Assembly: GCA_051453625.1 (NCBI GenBank)
Contig: JBOZIK010000001.1
Coordinates: forward strand, 77,406,824 to 77,470,823
Reading direction: 5' to 3'
Length of the DNA: 64,000 nt
DNA from: Welwitschia mirabilis
Taxonomy: Eukaryota > Gnetophyta > Gnetopsida > Welwitschiales
The number at the start of each line of letters is the position of its first letter. Positions within the stretch are counted from its first letter, which is position 1. The position numbers and the translations under genes were made by a program. This document shows, piece after piece, positions 24,880-37,246 of the stretch. The notes below the pieces were generated by a model. It had not been told where the DNA came from. It saw nothing but the letters and a program-made list of their open reading frames with translations, and searched no databases.

Positions 24880-26150
24880 TGATGTCAAATTATATATATT
24901 TGATGGGGTATTATAATTACTTTTGTAAGACATTTAAATAGGTTTATGTGAAGTCTTAATGATTATGAATAGCCCATGGGATGATTACCAAAACATGTAA
25001 ATCTTAATGCATCTTGAGGCATTTTAGGTAGATTTTGATACTTAACATTTTAAGGAGGAGTATAATGATCTAAGATTCTAATTTTTATTAGCTATAGAGC
25101 TTAAAAGGATGTCATTCACATTATCATCTTATTAACATTTATGAGACAATAATGCATTTGGAGCTTATTTGGATGCTAACATGGACTGGGATTAGAAGTT
25201 AAATAAATATTTGTTATAATATGGTATCATCCCTATGATTGTCTAGATAATAGCTAGGATGACATTTATTTTATGTAACAAATGAATATAAGTTATTATC
25301 TTTGTAATGGGGTTATGTATCCCTTTGTGTTGCTAGGGTTTTATTTCCAAAATTTTCCATGCAGAGCTATAAATAGCTCCTTGTCCTTACTTCCATTTAA
25401 CCATTAATTATACTAAAAATCTTATGATGAAAATTAAAGGATAAGAGGTCCATCCTAGCTATAGAGAAGAGTCTTTGTTGATGTTAGGCTGTGTATCCTA
25501 CATTGACATGCCACTACTTTATGAGTGAATTTTTGATCTTATCTAATAAAGGTTGATTTATTTTTATTGAGTTTCTTTCTNNNNNNNNNNTGATTATAAT
25601 ATCGTGATAGCTTTATAGTTGATATGGATCATGAGGGTAACCTATGTGATGATAGGTTGAGATAATTGATTTAGGATATGCATTTTATTTCATATTGCAT
25701 TTTCATAGCTATAGTAGTTATATTTAAATATATTCTATTTTGATGTGCCTTACAACTCACATTAGTTCGGATTAAGTAATAGTTATTTCCTAACTAGTTT
25801 AGGTTATAAGGACTAGTCGTAATGATAGTGGATCAATAATTAAATAGATCTAGTACTTAGAATTATTTCATTTACACCTAATCCATTAGTATTACATTAG
25901 CATATTCATTAGTATTGCATTAGTATTCATTTTTCATTATATTTATACATTGTTCTTATTTCACTTACTTAATTAAAAAAGATCAAAACTACTTTGCTAA
26001 ATCAATTCTCTAACTTCTAGCCTAGTTCCTTTGATGGATTATGACATTTAAGTTAATTCCCACTATACTAGCATGTGTTTTTATGTAAGTATCTATGATT
26101 TATAAGGATTAGCTAAGGATATAAGAATTACATAAATTTGCACAACAACA
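24880..26150 (+). repeat. Ath LTR, copy a (5' LTR of element A)
   Basis: About 1.27 kb, starting 'tgatgtcaaat' and ending 'cacaacaaca' before the primer-binding site. It matches LTR b along its length. A 10-N run at 25581-25590 replaces about 18 bp, judged from LTR b. 'ctataaatagctcc' (25369-25382) is a likely TATA box. Confidence 0.8.
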
Positions 26151-26153
26151 TTT

Positions 26154-26172
26154 TATTTCCATTGTCAAGAAA
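26154..26172 (+). promoter_or_regulatory. Ath primer-binding site (tRNA-Asp type)
   Basis: 'tatttccattgtcaagaaa' fits TGGCGCCGTTGTCGGGGAA at 11 of 19 positions. Most differences are G-to-A or C-to-T. Its place four bases after the LTR supports the call. Confidence 0.65.
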
Positions 26173-26919
26173 GACCATAGAAAGTTGGAGGATTATCACT
26201 ATATCAGATGAATACTTAAATATTAATTAAGGTTATTTATTTAAAGTATTATTATATTTTTATTCTAGATTCCATACATTTATTTATACAATTTTTATTT
26301 TCATTAGCATTAATTTCATTTCCTATGTCATCCAAATGATATAAGTAGATGAAAGTTTGCAACTAGGATTTTCAATTTTTTATTTCAGTAATTAGGTTTT
26401 TAGGTTTTTAATAGTATAATAAATTTGTCATCCCATTTATCACCTAAATAACATAAGTAGATGATGGTTAGTTATTTCTATTTCTATTTCTATAATTTAA
26501 TTTTCTCTAATTTTGTAATTTATCTCTAAATAAGTGGCCATATGTTTATATTGTTCAGATAATGGTCAAGATGATAATTTTCTTATAAGTTTCTAAACTT
26601 TTTAAGTATGTAGAAACATGATGAATTATAGTAAGAAGATAAAATATCAGAGGGAGTGGAGCCTAATTTAGAATAACATCAGAGAATTTTTATTTGACTA
26701 TAAGTAAAATCCAGGTACATATACCCTAGGTATGCAAAAATCTTAAAGAATTATAAGAATTAAAGAATAATACTTTTATGTTTTTGTTATTTTAAAATAA
26801 AATTTCGCAAAAGAAGATTGGGAGAATAATAGAATATAACTAAATCATTTTATTTCTTCTTTTTCTATATCAAATTCAATATAAAATTTTAAGAAATAGT
26901 TTCACTTAGTATACTAGTC

Positions 26920-28100
26920 ATGTCAGAAACATTTAATTTAAATGTAAACATTACACTTAGATATTTAATAGATAATAGAAAATGTAAAACCCAAAATGTT
27001 TTTTCCTTGCCTCTTAGTGGTGCTTTAAAACTCAAAAACTTAAATGCCTATCCATTATTTTTGAGAGAATCTAATAAGGACCCATTTCAATACCTAGCTA
27101 ACATAGAACAACTTGTGCTTACATCAGGGAATGAAAAGAAATGAATTAATGAATGAACTTACATGGCCATATTTCTTATCACACTTAGAGGAAAAGCTAA
27201 ACTTTGGCTTAGAACCATTTCACACAAGAGTCTTAAGTCTAAGAATCAAGTGCAAGAAGATTTTAGTAAGAGATTTATGAGTGAAAGTACCATGAGAAAA
27301 ATAAGAGGGGAAGTTACTAACTTTTAATAAAAACCCCATGAATTATGCCATAAGTGATTTATAATAACTATTTATTCCAACACTGTTGATGAATTTACTA
27401 AGGAAGAGTTAATAAATTATTTTTACAATAGATTAAATAGTTAAAAAAAATTATAGACTTTACTTATGATGGAAATGTGATGAACTTAATTCTAGATGAA
27501 GCATGGAAGTTGTTGGAAGAACTAATAGAGGTAAGTCAAAATTAATCAAAACAAAATTTTAGAGAGAACTAATCAATAGGCCAAATCATAAGAGGTCTAA
27601 AGGAAGTAAGACATGATAAGGAAGAAGAGCAACATGATTTACCTAATGTAATTTAGGATTGTACTACTACTTTAGAGAAGTATACTTAGATAATAATTGA
27701 TGCAAAATTAGCAAATAAGAGGAATGTAATTTCAACATTCAATTTATGTGAAAAGAATTTCATTCTACAAAGGAATATTCCTTGTTGTTAACATGTAAAG
27801 AAAGAATGTATGAGGAACTATATTCCTTCAACCAAAGGCCTTTTAAGTTTAGGAATCAATCACAATATCAACAAAGAATAAGTGGATAGTAAAATTTTTA
27901 ACCTTTTGAGAATAGATTTAATAATTTAAATTTTCAATCAAGTAACTCCACCTTTTAACTAAACACCTCAAATTTTCAACAAAGTTGGAGTAGTTCACTT
28001 AGAGACTCAATATAGAAATTGAAGAAAATGTAAGAAAGAACTAATATAACTATTGAGAACCAAAGTAACAACATTGAGAATTTAGTTAGTGTACTTCATC
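26920..28100 (+). pseudogene. Ath gag, decayed
   Basis: Capsid gene of element A. An open frame from ATG 26920 to 27144 gives an N-terminal segment ending RESNKDPFQYLANIEQL, matching the Athila/Tat gag motif (NEDPxxHLxxF). After a frameshift come LITLRGKAKLWLRTI, KEELINYFYNRL and NLILDEAWKLLEEL (to about 27520), which follow the retrotransposon gag domain order (LKGKAKxWL ... QxFYxGL ... DEAWxLLEEL). A zinc knuckle was not found. The following 500 bp are Gln/Asn-rich and broken. Confidence 0.8.
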
Positions 28101-28559
28101 AAATTATGTTGGCCAATTAATGGCCACAAGGGTCTCTTGCATTTCAACCTTTACTAAATCTAAATAAAGTTAAGAAGGATTAAAAGGTAGTAACTAGGAG
28201 TAAAATTCATGCAATACTATCTACCTATAAGGCTTTAACTTCTAAGAATGATAAGAAATATGAGGATTAAAATGATGTAAAATTCTTATAAACACAAAAC
28301 TTCCCTTTAACTTTAGAAGATAATCCTACCACAAAAATTTCTTCACAAGAAAAAAAAAGGGAAGAAACCAGCTACCCCTTGGCTTAATAGATTAAATACA
28401 AATCCTCTTTATAATTAATTCTTGAATTTCTTAGTGTAAGATGTGAGCATCAAATTATCCTTTTAGAAACTCTTGTAAGAAAATTCTAATTACACGAAGT
28501 TATGAAAAGACCTAATTAGAAGAAAACAAAAACATACCATCCCTAGTAAGGTCTTTCTT

Positions 28560-28990
28560 GCACAATCTATCTCCAACTTAGTCATGTTAAAGTATACTAA
28601 GTTCAAAGGCCCTAGGGTAGTAATGGTTAATGTTATACTAGAAGGAATAAGAGAATTACACAAGCCTTAATATATGTAAGAACAAGTGTAAACATCATGC
28701 CCCTTCACATATGCAAAAAAATTAGGTTAAAAAATAGAATCAAACCTACAGGTATCATCTTAGACTTAGTTAATATTTTGATCAAGAAATCCTTGGGGAT
28801 TATTAAATACTTATTCATCCAAAGATAATAACCCTTATACCCCATATATGTGGTTATTATTGAAGTAGAATATAATAAAGGTTATCCACTACTCTTAGGA
28901 AGAACCTTTTGTGCAACCACGCACTACATCATAGACACATGGACAACAATAATGGAATGTCATATAAGCAATGTGAAGTTCATTGCTAGA
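28560..28990 (+). pseudogene. Ath aspartic protease region, decayed
   Basis: Reads NIMPLHICKKIRL ... IKPTGIILDL ... KSLGII ... VVIIEVEYNKGYPLLLGRTF (about 28690-28912) and then IDTWTT, the order of Athila proteases (MPxSxxxKLGLGxxKPTxxxLQLAD ... VVLDMExDxExPxILGRPFL ... IDV). The N-terminal DLGAS catalytic box is not readable. About 400 bp before it are linker. Confidence 0.75.
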
Positions 28991-29489
28991 TTTTTTTAAT
29001 ACTATTTAGAAATATATAGAGATGAGTAGAACTTAGAAGAAGAAGTTAAACCAACTTTGTTTTTACAACATTGCCTAGTTGAAGAGATATTATTGATGCT
29101 ACATCACTAAACTTTATATGATGATTTAACTGAAATAAATAGTTTAAATTATTTCAACTTTAATGAACTTAGCTATAATCACTTAGGCACTAATAGTTTG
29201 ATGATCAGGATGAAGAAGTAAAACTGTTAGATTAGAAATAAGTTCAAAATATGAGATCAATTAAGATTGTATGTGATGAAGGATGTTGTTCATCCATGTC
29301 ATCTAGATGATACATCTAAATGATAATTAATGAAGGACGTTCAATGATAGAAAATAAATAGTACAAATTAGTATTAAAAGAATTACCCAAAGGCTTGAAG
29401 CACAATTTTCTTTCTAAAACCCTAAGAAATCCTTAGTGATAAGTGGACATCTTACCTTTCAACAAGAATCCAACTTAGTCTTACTTTTA

Positions 29490-30540
29490 ATTTTTGAGAC
29501 AAATGGCTTTTATTGAAACCATAAGAACTTAGTTACTATTCCTTCTTCCATAGTTTACCATAAAATCTTCCTTGAAGCTAATATTAAACTAGTTAAGTAA
29601 TTAAATTGAAGACTTAATCTAGCTCTTAAGGAAGTAATTAAGGATAAAATCATTAAACTTATGGATGTCAAGATTATCTATGCTATATCTGGTAGTGAGT
29701 AGGTTAGCCTCTTGATGGTAGTACCTAAGAAGAATGTAAAATGTAAGATGTGCATTAACTTTAGAAAACTTAATGACATTACTAAAAAGAATTATTATTC
29801 TTTATCCTTTCTAGATGAAATACTTGATAGAATCTAAGGACATGTCTATTACTATGTTCTTGATGAATATAGTGGTTACAATCAAGTTTACATACCTTGT
29901 GAGAATTAAGCAAAGACAATCTTTACTTTCCCCTTTGGAATCTCTACCTTTAGAATAACCTTTTCCTTTAGGAGAATGATATTTAGACTTTATAATATCC
30001 TTGGAACATTTTAATGTGAAATGATTGATATCTTTTCTAATATGATGGAGGATTTCACTGAGATCTTTATGAATGAATTCTCAATTTTTGATGAAACATT
30101 TAAACAAATCATGAAAAAATAGAGAAAGTCTTAGATAGATGTATAGAAAGTGGTATATACTTAAGTGGAAAGAAAAGTTTCTTTCTTGTTAGTAATGGGA
30201 TTGTTTTAGGTTATCAAATTTCTACTGAGAAAACTAGGATGGATTCTATAAAAGTAAATATCATTCAAAACTCTAACCCTTTAATAATATTAAACAATTT
30301 AAACCTTGCCTGGGTCATGCATGTTTCTATTACTATTTCATTTATGACTATGCCAAGATTTCTAAATATGTTTAATTGTTACTTAAAAAAGAAGCTAAGT
30401 TTAATTGGGATGACTCATGCCAACTTATTTTTAAAATACTTAAAGATAAAATCTGTTTTAAACATATTGTAATAGGGCCTAATTAGATTAAGAACTTTGA
30501 ACTTATGTGCAATGCTAGTAACTTTACTATGGGTAGGGCC
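29490..30540 (+). pseudogene. Ath reverse transcriptase, decayed
   Basis: Reads VVPKKNVKCKMCINFRKLND (about 29716-29775), FLDEILDRI.GHVYYYVLDEYSGYNQ, then KTIFTFPFGI, IFMNEFSIF (the YxDD box is FMNEF, both Asp positions changed), and later a decayed LGHACFY with a FELMCNASN end. All are Athila/Tat reverse-transcriptase motifs in order. The ~20-residue insert that Athila proteins usually have between VPKK and CIDYRKLN is missing. The catalytic box is destroyed, so it is inactive. Confidence 0.85.
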
Positions 30541-30860
30541 TTGGCCAAAAATATGAAGAATATTTTAAAGTCATATATTACCTGAGTAAAAAGTTTGCCT
30601 AAAGCCTAGATCAATTACACAACCACTAAAAAATAAATACTTTTCATCATATTTTACCTTAATAAACTTAGAAACTAGCTTCTTGGCTTTCACACCAATG
30701 TTTATAAAAATCATGCAACTATATATTACCTTATAATCAAGAAATATTTTAGTATCAGAGTTATTAAGTTGATCCTTTCCATGCAAGAATTTAATCTTAC
30801 CATCATTTATAAAGCTAGAAATGATACCAATATTGTAGATCACTTATCATAACTTCCTTT
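30541..30860 (+). pseudogene. Ath RNase H and connection, decayed
   Basis: Follows the reverse transcriptase: INYTTTKK (about 30609-30632), NKL/FRN-LLGF, IYYLIIKKY, LILSMQEFNLTIIYKARN and VDHLS (near 30840) match the Athila RNase H and its downstream linker (INYTTTEKELLA ... LLRWILLLQEFDLEI ... VADHLSRL). The catalytic positions are only partly readable. Confidence 0.75.
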
Positions 30861-32210
30861 TTCTTTTGATGAAATTTCAATTAATGATTGTTTTCTTATT
30901 GAATAATGCTTTTTTATTAAATAATTTTATGCGATCTCCTCTAATCATCCTAGCCCTTGGTATGTTAGCATTGTGAATTACCTTATTATCACAAAGACAC
31001 CTCAGCATTAGATCCATAAAGAATGAAAATATTTTCTCCATATAATTGGTGATTATAGGTAGAATGAAACCCATCTTTACCAAAGGTGCAAATACAAAAT
31101 CATGTGTAAATGTATGCAAAAATGGAAAAATCTTAACATTCTTAACCTTTATCATGGTGGAGTATGTGGAAGACACTTTAGTGGATAGAAGATTGTAATG
31201 AAAATTCTTAATTTTGGTTTTTATTAGTTCATGCTTTTTAAAGATTTTTTTGACTTCAATAGAAGATGTGATGTTTATCACTGTTATGGTAGCTTAACTT
31301 GATCTCAAGATAAAATCCTTAAATCTATCCTTGAATATGAGCCCTTTGACTATTAGGGTATTGATGTTATAAGCCTATCAAACCATCTTATTATGATAAA
31401 AATTATATCTTAGTCGCTACTAATTATGTTACCGAGTGTCCTAATGTCATAAATGATGCCTAAACTATTTGTAATTTTATTTGATCTCATATCTTTTAGT
31501 ACTTTGGTTTTTCTAGAATCTTGATTAGTAACCAAGGAACTCATTTTATTTATTATCTTTTTTAAAAACTTTTCTTATCCATTGGAATTAAACATTAAAT
31601 TACATATTCTTATCATCCCCAATCTAATGGCCAAGCTAAGAATGTGAATAAGAAAATTAAGAAGATGTTTTATAAACTTATTTTTATTGATAATAAAAAT
31701 TAGGCTTCTAAACTCAATGATTCTCTTTGGGCTTATCATACTACTTAATGTAATTCTCTTGATTTTCCCCTTATAAACTTGTGTACAGAAAAGTTTGTAT
31801 CTTGTCAATTGATATTTGCTATAAATCTTATTGTTCTGCTCATCAACTTAATCTTATAAACTCAAATAAAAATCTTTAGTCTCAATTAGTACAAATTGAT
31901 AACTTAGATAAAAAATATAGCCATGTCATACATAGTTAACTTATTCATAAATCCAAAGCTAAGTTTAAACATGATTAAAATTTAATTCATAAGCAATCTA
32001 ACTCAAGTTAACTAGTTCTTTTATACAATAATTGAGTGCATCTTTTCCACAATAAGTTAACATCTAAATGGTTAGGACCTTATCTTTTAGAAAAAGTATA
32101 TTCTAATAGTTTAGTTAAAGTCTTTGATCTAAATACTATGGAAATTGAAAAGGTTAATGGACAAAGTTTAAAAATATATAAGACACCTAATGATTAAACC
32201 TTAAATATGA
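30861..32210 (+). pseudogene. Ath integrase, decayed
   Basis: Zinc-finger part at about 31140-31290: YHGGVCGRHFSG, ILNFGFY.FMLFKDFFDF, RRCDV. The catalytic core has GIDVISL (first Asp kept), then ISNQGTHF (second Asp now Asn) and HPQSNGQAKNVNKKIKKMF (about 31613-31670; the Glu region reads Lys). The C-terminal part reads HLFHNKLTSKWLGPYLLEKV and EKVNGQSLKIYK (about 32037-32182), the Athila end (KLRSRWxGP ... FKVNGxRLKxY). A hallmark domain, but dead. Confidence 0.85.
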
Positions 32211-32262
32211 TAGAAGATCTTGTCTTAGAAGCTTCTTTTAATGAGGAGAACTTTCTTATGCT

Positions 32263-33117
32263 CTTTTTTTGAATTCTTCTTTAACTAATTCCTTTGGTTG
32301 ATGTCATGTTATGACTANNNNNNNNNNNNNNNNNNNNNNNNNNNNNNNNNNNNNNNNNNNNNNNNNNNNNNNNNNNNNNNNNNNNNNNNNNNNNNNNNNN
32401 NNNNNNNNNNNNNNNNNNNNNNNNNNNNNNNNNNNNNNNNNNNNNNNNNNNNNNNNNNNNNNNNNNNNNNNNNNNNNNNNNNNNNNNNNNNNNNNNNNNN
32501 NNNNNNNNNNNNNNNNNNNNNNNNNNNNNNNNNNNNNNNNNNNNNNNNNNNNNNNNNNNNNNNNNNNNNNNNNNNNNNNNNNNNNNNNNNNNNNNNNNNN
32601 NNNNNNNNNNNNNNNNNNNNNNNNNNNNNNNNNNNNNNNNNNNNNNNNNNNNNNNNNNNNNNNNNNNNNNNNNNNNNNNNNNNNNNNNNNNNNNNNNNNN
32701 NNNNNNNNNNNNNNNNNNNNNNNNNNNNNNNNNNNNNNNNNNNNNNNNNNNNNNNNNNNNNNNNNNNNNNNNNNNNNNNNNNNNNNNNNNNNNNNNNNNN
32801 NNNNNNNNNNNNNNNNNNNNNNNNNNNNNNNNNNNNNNNNNNNNNNNNNNNNNNNNNNNNNNNNNNNNNNNNNNNNNNNNNNNNNNNNNNNNNNNNNNNN
32901 NNNNNNNNNNNNNNNNNNNNNNNNNNNNNNNNNNNNNNNNNNNNNNNNNNNNNNNNNNNNNNNNNNNNNNNNNNNNNNNNNNNNNNNNNNNNNNNNNNNN
33001 NNNNNNNNNNNNNNNNNNNNNNNNNNNNNNNNNNNNNNNNNNNNNNNNNNNNNNNNNNNNNNNNNTTTTTGAATTCTTATTTAACTAATTCCTTTGGTTG
33101 ATGTCATGTTATGACTA
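32263..33117. other. 748-N gap (32318-33065) with near-identical flanks
   Basis: The ~52 bases before the N run ('ttgaattcttctttaacta' ... 'gtcatgttatgacta') recur right after it, with one base changed. This is what overlapping contig ends look like when a scaffolder did not merge them, so there may be no missing sequence. A real short tandem duplication is less likely. Confidence 0.75.
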
Positions 33118-35684
33118 GACTATCTTTTACTTGACTTACATATCACTTCAACATTCTAAAGTGGTAAGGTTTGATTTACCTAATCTTAAGACATTCATAT
33201 GTTTATGAACTTTATTTTAAAGAAAGATGTCTTAGTTCTTTTTTTCTCTCTCAATGGTATAATTCTTTAGTTATTTGGATATTTCCTCCTATGTTTATCA
33301 TCTCATTACTTCACCCTTATCCTTAAGAGTACTTGGTCATGTCAGACTACTAAAAAAACAAAAAGAAAAGGGTGTGGGGGAGGGGGGAGATGGGGGAAGA
33401 TTGGGGAAGGGAAAGAAAATATAATCATGATGTCTTACCACACCAAGGTAAATTTTCCCAAGAGGGAACTTTAACAGTGTTGGTAGCTATGGAAATTCCA
33501 CTAGGGGATCAGTTAATCATGCTTGTCTGTCTTTACTCCTCTAATAGTGGTTGTACTTCCCTCATCATAGAATAATTATCACTTATATGCCATATGATTA
33601 GTGATGTTCCTGGTAAGACCAAAGATATTACCATTTTCTAAGACTATACAATTTAATACTAAATTAGTCAATTAAATTTAATATGTAGGCTATAAGATCA
33701 ATGATATCCCTTAATAAGGTTAAAGGTATTGCTAGTTTCTAAGCATACATGTAGTATGACTCATGTGTATCTTATGAAGAATACAAGATCAATGATATTC
33801 CTAGTGCTATTAGAGGTATTGCTTGTTTTCTAAACTCATTATGCATATAATACTTTCACATGGTCATTTAAGTTTTTAGGATATTAGTGTGTTTTGGGGT
33901 GTAGGTAGGTGAGTTCATCTTTCAACAACTACTGATCTTATCCTTCATTAATTAAAAACGTTAGATCTACTTGACATCATCATAATAACTACCTAATTTA
34001 ATGGTACTTAATGAAGTTTTTACATAATATCATGCATCATTAATTAGGTAATTTTATGATTTCTACTAAGAGAATTTGCAAGGTTAGAATTTAATATAGG
34101 TAGATAAATTTCTTCATGGTTCTAGTTGTCCATTTTTACTTTTTATTTTTCATAGTTATTTTGCTTGATATTTCAAATCCATTTTATTACTTTTTCATTA
34201 TAATACTTAAGACTTCATCATTTAGTAGTTTTTTAATTGTCTTATTTCACTCACAGTTATTATGTATAGGGGTTAACTTTCTTTTTGCACTTTCACAAAA
34301 TATGTTCCTTTAGCTTATGATGTTATTTTCCTCATAAGTTTCTTTAGCATATTTTTAAGTATTGGAACATTTACTTACTTATTTTGAATACTTTTGTATT
34401 CTGGCACATTTGAGGATTTTTCTTAGCATAACTTATTTTTACTTAGTATGCTATCATTATCCTATCTTAACATCTATTTTCCTTTTCTTAAGTTCTCCCT
34501 AATTTTAGCTCTTATCATGCTTTTTTGATGATGATTCTTAGCTTTTAGCTACCTCTCAGACTTCATGATGATTACTAAGGCCTTATTATTGCTGCCATTA
34601 ACTATCTTACTCTACCTAGACTTTACTTTTTACTAATCTTTTCTACAAGTTTGTTGTCCACATGGTCTTCTAGATGACTCAAAGGATGAGGATTGAATTT
34701 TCCTGCTAGTCATCCTAGGGCTATCATCCAAATAATATGATGAATGATAGAGCATTAAAAGTGCAAATTTCCTTCTTTTCACTTCACTTTTTATCATTTT
34801 GTAACTATTTTTTCTTGCTATTTTCTGAGAGAACTATTTCTCTATGGTCCACCATCAACTTTGTCATAGTATTTTAATAAAATGGACCTCTAGATTTTTA
34901 TTTTTAGCCAATTTCTTCAAAATAAGATATGTTTCACCTCCTTTTATTATGTTTACCCATTTATCTTATTTCTTAGTCTTTTAGAGTGTATTTTTTGCAT
35001 ATAATATTTATCTTTTTACTTTCATCATTTTGGACCAAATGGAATCAAATTTCATTGTGTATTTTACTAGAAAACTGAATTTGCATGTTTTATGAGATAG
35101 AATTAGGGATTTACCTTTGCATTTAATTTCCTCTCATATCATTTGTTAAAACATAGTGATGTATATAGTAAAATTGATTAGCATGATAATCTCTACACTT
35201 CTACTGATTTAGTTGTTTTATTTTAGCACTTTTTTATTGCACTTATTTTTGGCCCATCCATTTTGCTTACTTGCACATAAATTACATCATTATCTTTTTT
35301 TATTATATTAATGTATTAATTCACAAGTTAGGGATGGAATAAATTTTTAAGATATTTTTCAACAAATATTTTAATTAATGGGGTTATTTTGAGCTTTCAT
35401 GATACATATATGTGATGTACTAGTCTGGTTATGATTATTTATTATTTATGTGATACGCATTATGGATATTATTTAGCAGGCCACGCACTAGACATTAGGC
35501 TCACCAAGCTAAGGTACAAGCCTAAACTTTAGTTCAACTAACACCTAGATTACTTGTATCACTAGTTATTTAGAGGGCTAAAATAGACCATTTTTCTCCT
35601 TATTAGACTAGATCACAATCCATCTAGACCATAACCATTAGGGTTGATAGGAACTATGGTGATTTGATAAGAAGGATTAGTCTT
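33118..35684 (+). other. Ath element A, post-pol 3' region (first part)
   Basis: About 2.4 kb of non-coding sequence to about 35480, alignable with 1-1440 and 38.9-40.49 kb, then the start of the accessory block that those two copies lack. A G-rich tract lies at 33371-33411. Repeated blocks of the form 'ggctataagatta.tgatat.cc.agtg..gttagaggtattgct' recur three times (33595, 33688, 33780). Confidence 0.65.
33371..33411 (+). other. G-rich tract, possible G-quadruplex
   Basis: Five runs of three to six G separated by one to six bases in an otherwise AT-rich sequence. The matching places in the other Ath copies (about 40-90 and 39160-39180) are A-rich, as if G had decayed to A, or the tract is a local gain. 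Confidence 0.55.
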
Positions 35685-36500
35685 GAAAAGGACCAAAGAC
35701 TAATGGACCTTTAGTTACAATGGATTTTGAATGTACATGGGGCCTATTTCACATCAGAGATTAGAGAGTTTTATTATACCATGTACATGGAGTAGAGACT
35801 AAATGCAGATGAATAAATGATTACGTAATTATAACCACTATCCATTAACATGAGGTATCTATTCTTCTAGAGTACATTCCATCAATTACAAGATTAGGAG
35901 ACCTTGGATGCATACATATACATTTTGTAGTTGGCATAGAGGAGCACTACACAAATGACTTAGTACTTGATATTTTACTAGGTGTAATAAGAAATAGATG
36001 CGGAATGAGAGTGATTCACATGTTACCAGCCTATAAGATCCTTCATAGAGAACTAATTCATCATACCCATTCATCATTTCATGATAATTACTGCATGGTA
36101 GCTCATTTGTATATCTTGATAATGTTTAGGTAGGATGAGAAGATGGACCTAGCCTCTTTCATATGGATGAGGTTACAAGCCATGTTTGAGGCATAGAATA
36201 TATAGAAATTAGAATCCCCTTGCCTTCTCTCTACCATCTTTCATTGGCTTAATATTCTAGAGCTAGTAGTAGCTACCTCATTTACAGACTTTAGTGTGAT
36301 ACCTATAGAACATGGATATCTAGATCCTTGGAGAGGTAGAGAAGTAGTAGATTCTAAGACCCATAGTTGGGATCATAACATAGTTGTTATAGTATCTTCT
36401 TGTAGATGCATTTTAGGAGATTCAAGGGACTATGGACTAGAGCTTCACAGAGATACAACAAAGACTAACTATAGTAAAGTAGAGGATGAATTCACTTGAG
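35685..36500 (+). pseudogene. Ath accessory ORF (resembles 'putative plant transposon protein' domain)
   Basis: A decayed gene between pol and the 3' LTR. One frame first reads YFTSEIREFYYTMYME (about 35750-35797). After a frame change a long stretch with few stops reads YIPSITRLGDLG ..., AYKILHRELIHH, MVAHLYIL, KMDLASFIWMRLQAM and a C-terminal FSVIPIEHGYLDPWRGRE, ending at 36497. REFY followed by a helix, then ILH, then MDLxSFIW closely parallels the - strand ORF at 61.4-62.6 kb. The other two Ath copies in the window lack the gene. Function unknown. Confidence 0.65.
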
Positions 36501-37246
36501 AAGAATGTATAAGAGATTAGGAAGTAGATGATAACTATAGGAGATTAAGTAATGCATATTGATAAGAGCATCACAATAGATCTTCCAGGGATAGTATGAG
36601 TCTAGGGATAGAAGACTACGCATGCCATTTCAGTAGCTCTTAGTGCACACTTTCTAGTTAAAAAAGAGCATCCTCCATTTCCACCTTCACCTATAAATGT
36701 CCATGTAGACCTCACTATAGAACCATGAAAATATTAATGTTATGATTATTTTGATGTATTTAACCCTTGTGTATTGTACTTAAGACTCACTAATTGATTT
36801 ATATGCATCATTTTGAGTTATCACTATTTTAATTATACATACACATCATCATTTTTTGAGTTATCATGGTTATATCTTATGATAATTTTTATGTATGAAA
36901 TTTAATTTTTATTTTTTAATGTGATAAAATTTTTAAATAAGAGGTTAACATATATTACAATACTATAATTTTTTTAATGATCACATTCATAGCCACATGA
37001 TCTTCATTCTTATTTTTAAGCCTATTGTTCCTTTAGTCTTGTAGATGACTAACTTGATAATAGTCTTGTTGCACATCTTATAAAGGTAATACATTGGTTT
37101 ATTAGATTTTGATATTTTATCCTACATGATAATATTTCTAAACTTAATTTATGTTTTCCTAGTTATTATTTATTTAGCCAATTTATCTTGTAATTAAAGT
37201 TATTCACTTTTTTTATTGGGGACTGATAAGGCTAACTAGGGGATTA
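36501..37246 (+). other. Ath element A, end of 3' region and polypurine tract
   Basis: Similarity to the other Ath copies resumes at about 36620 ('agctcttagtg'). Just before the LTR, 'aactaggggatta' (about 37234-37246) is the likely polypurine tract, and 'ggggactgataaggcta' (about 37218-37234) is a second purine-rich block kept in all copies. Confidence 0.6.

Noticed and set aside
30571-31281. - strand frames of 90 and 134 codons
   Set aside because: They are antisense to the Ath RNase H and integrase, whose + strand motifs are clear.
31575-31808. - strand frame of 77 codons
   Set aside because: Antisense to the Ath integrase core (HPQSNGQ region).
32298-33101. Long open frames over the second N run
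   Set aside because: Again made of unknown bases between duplicated flanks.
35886-36077. - strand frame of 63 codons
   Set aside because: Antisense to the Ath accessory ORF, which shows a matching homologue elsewhere in the window.
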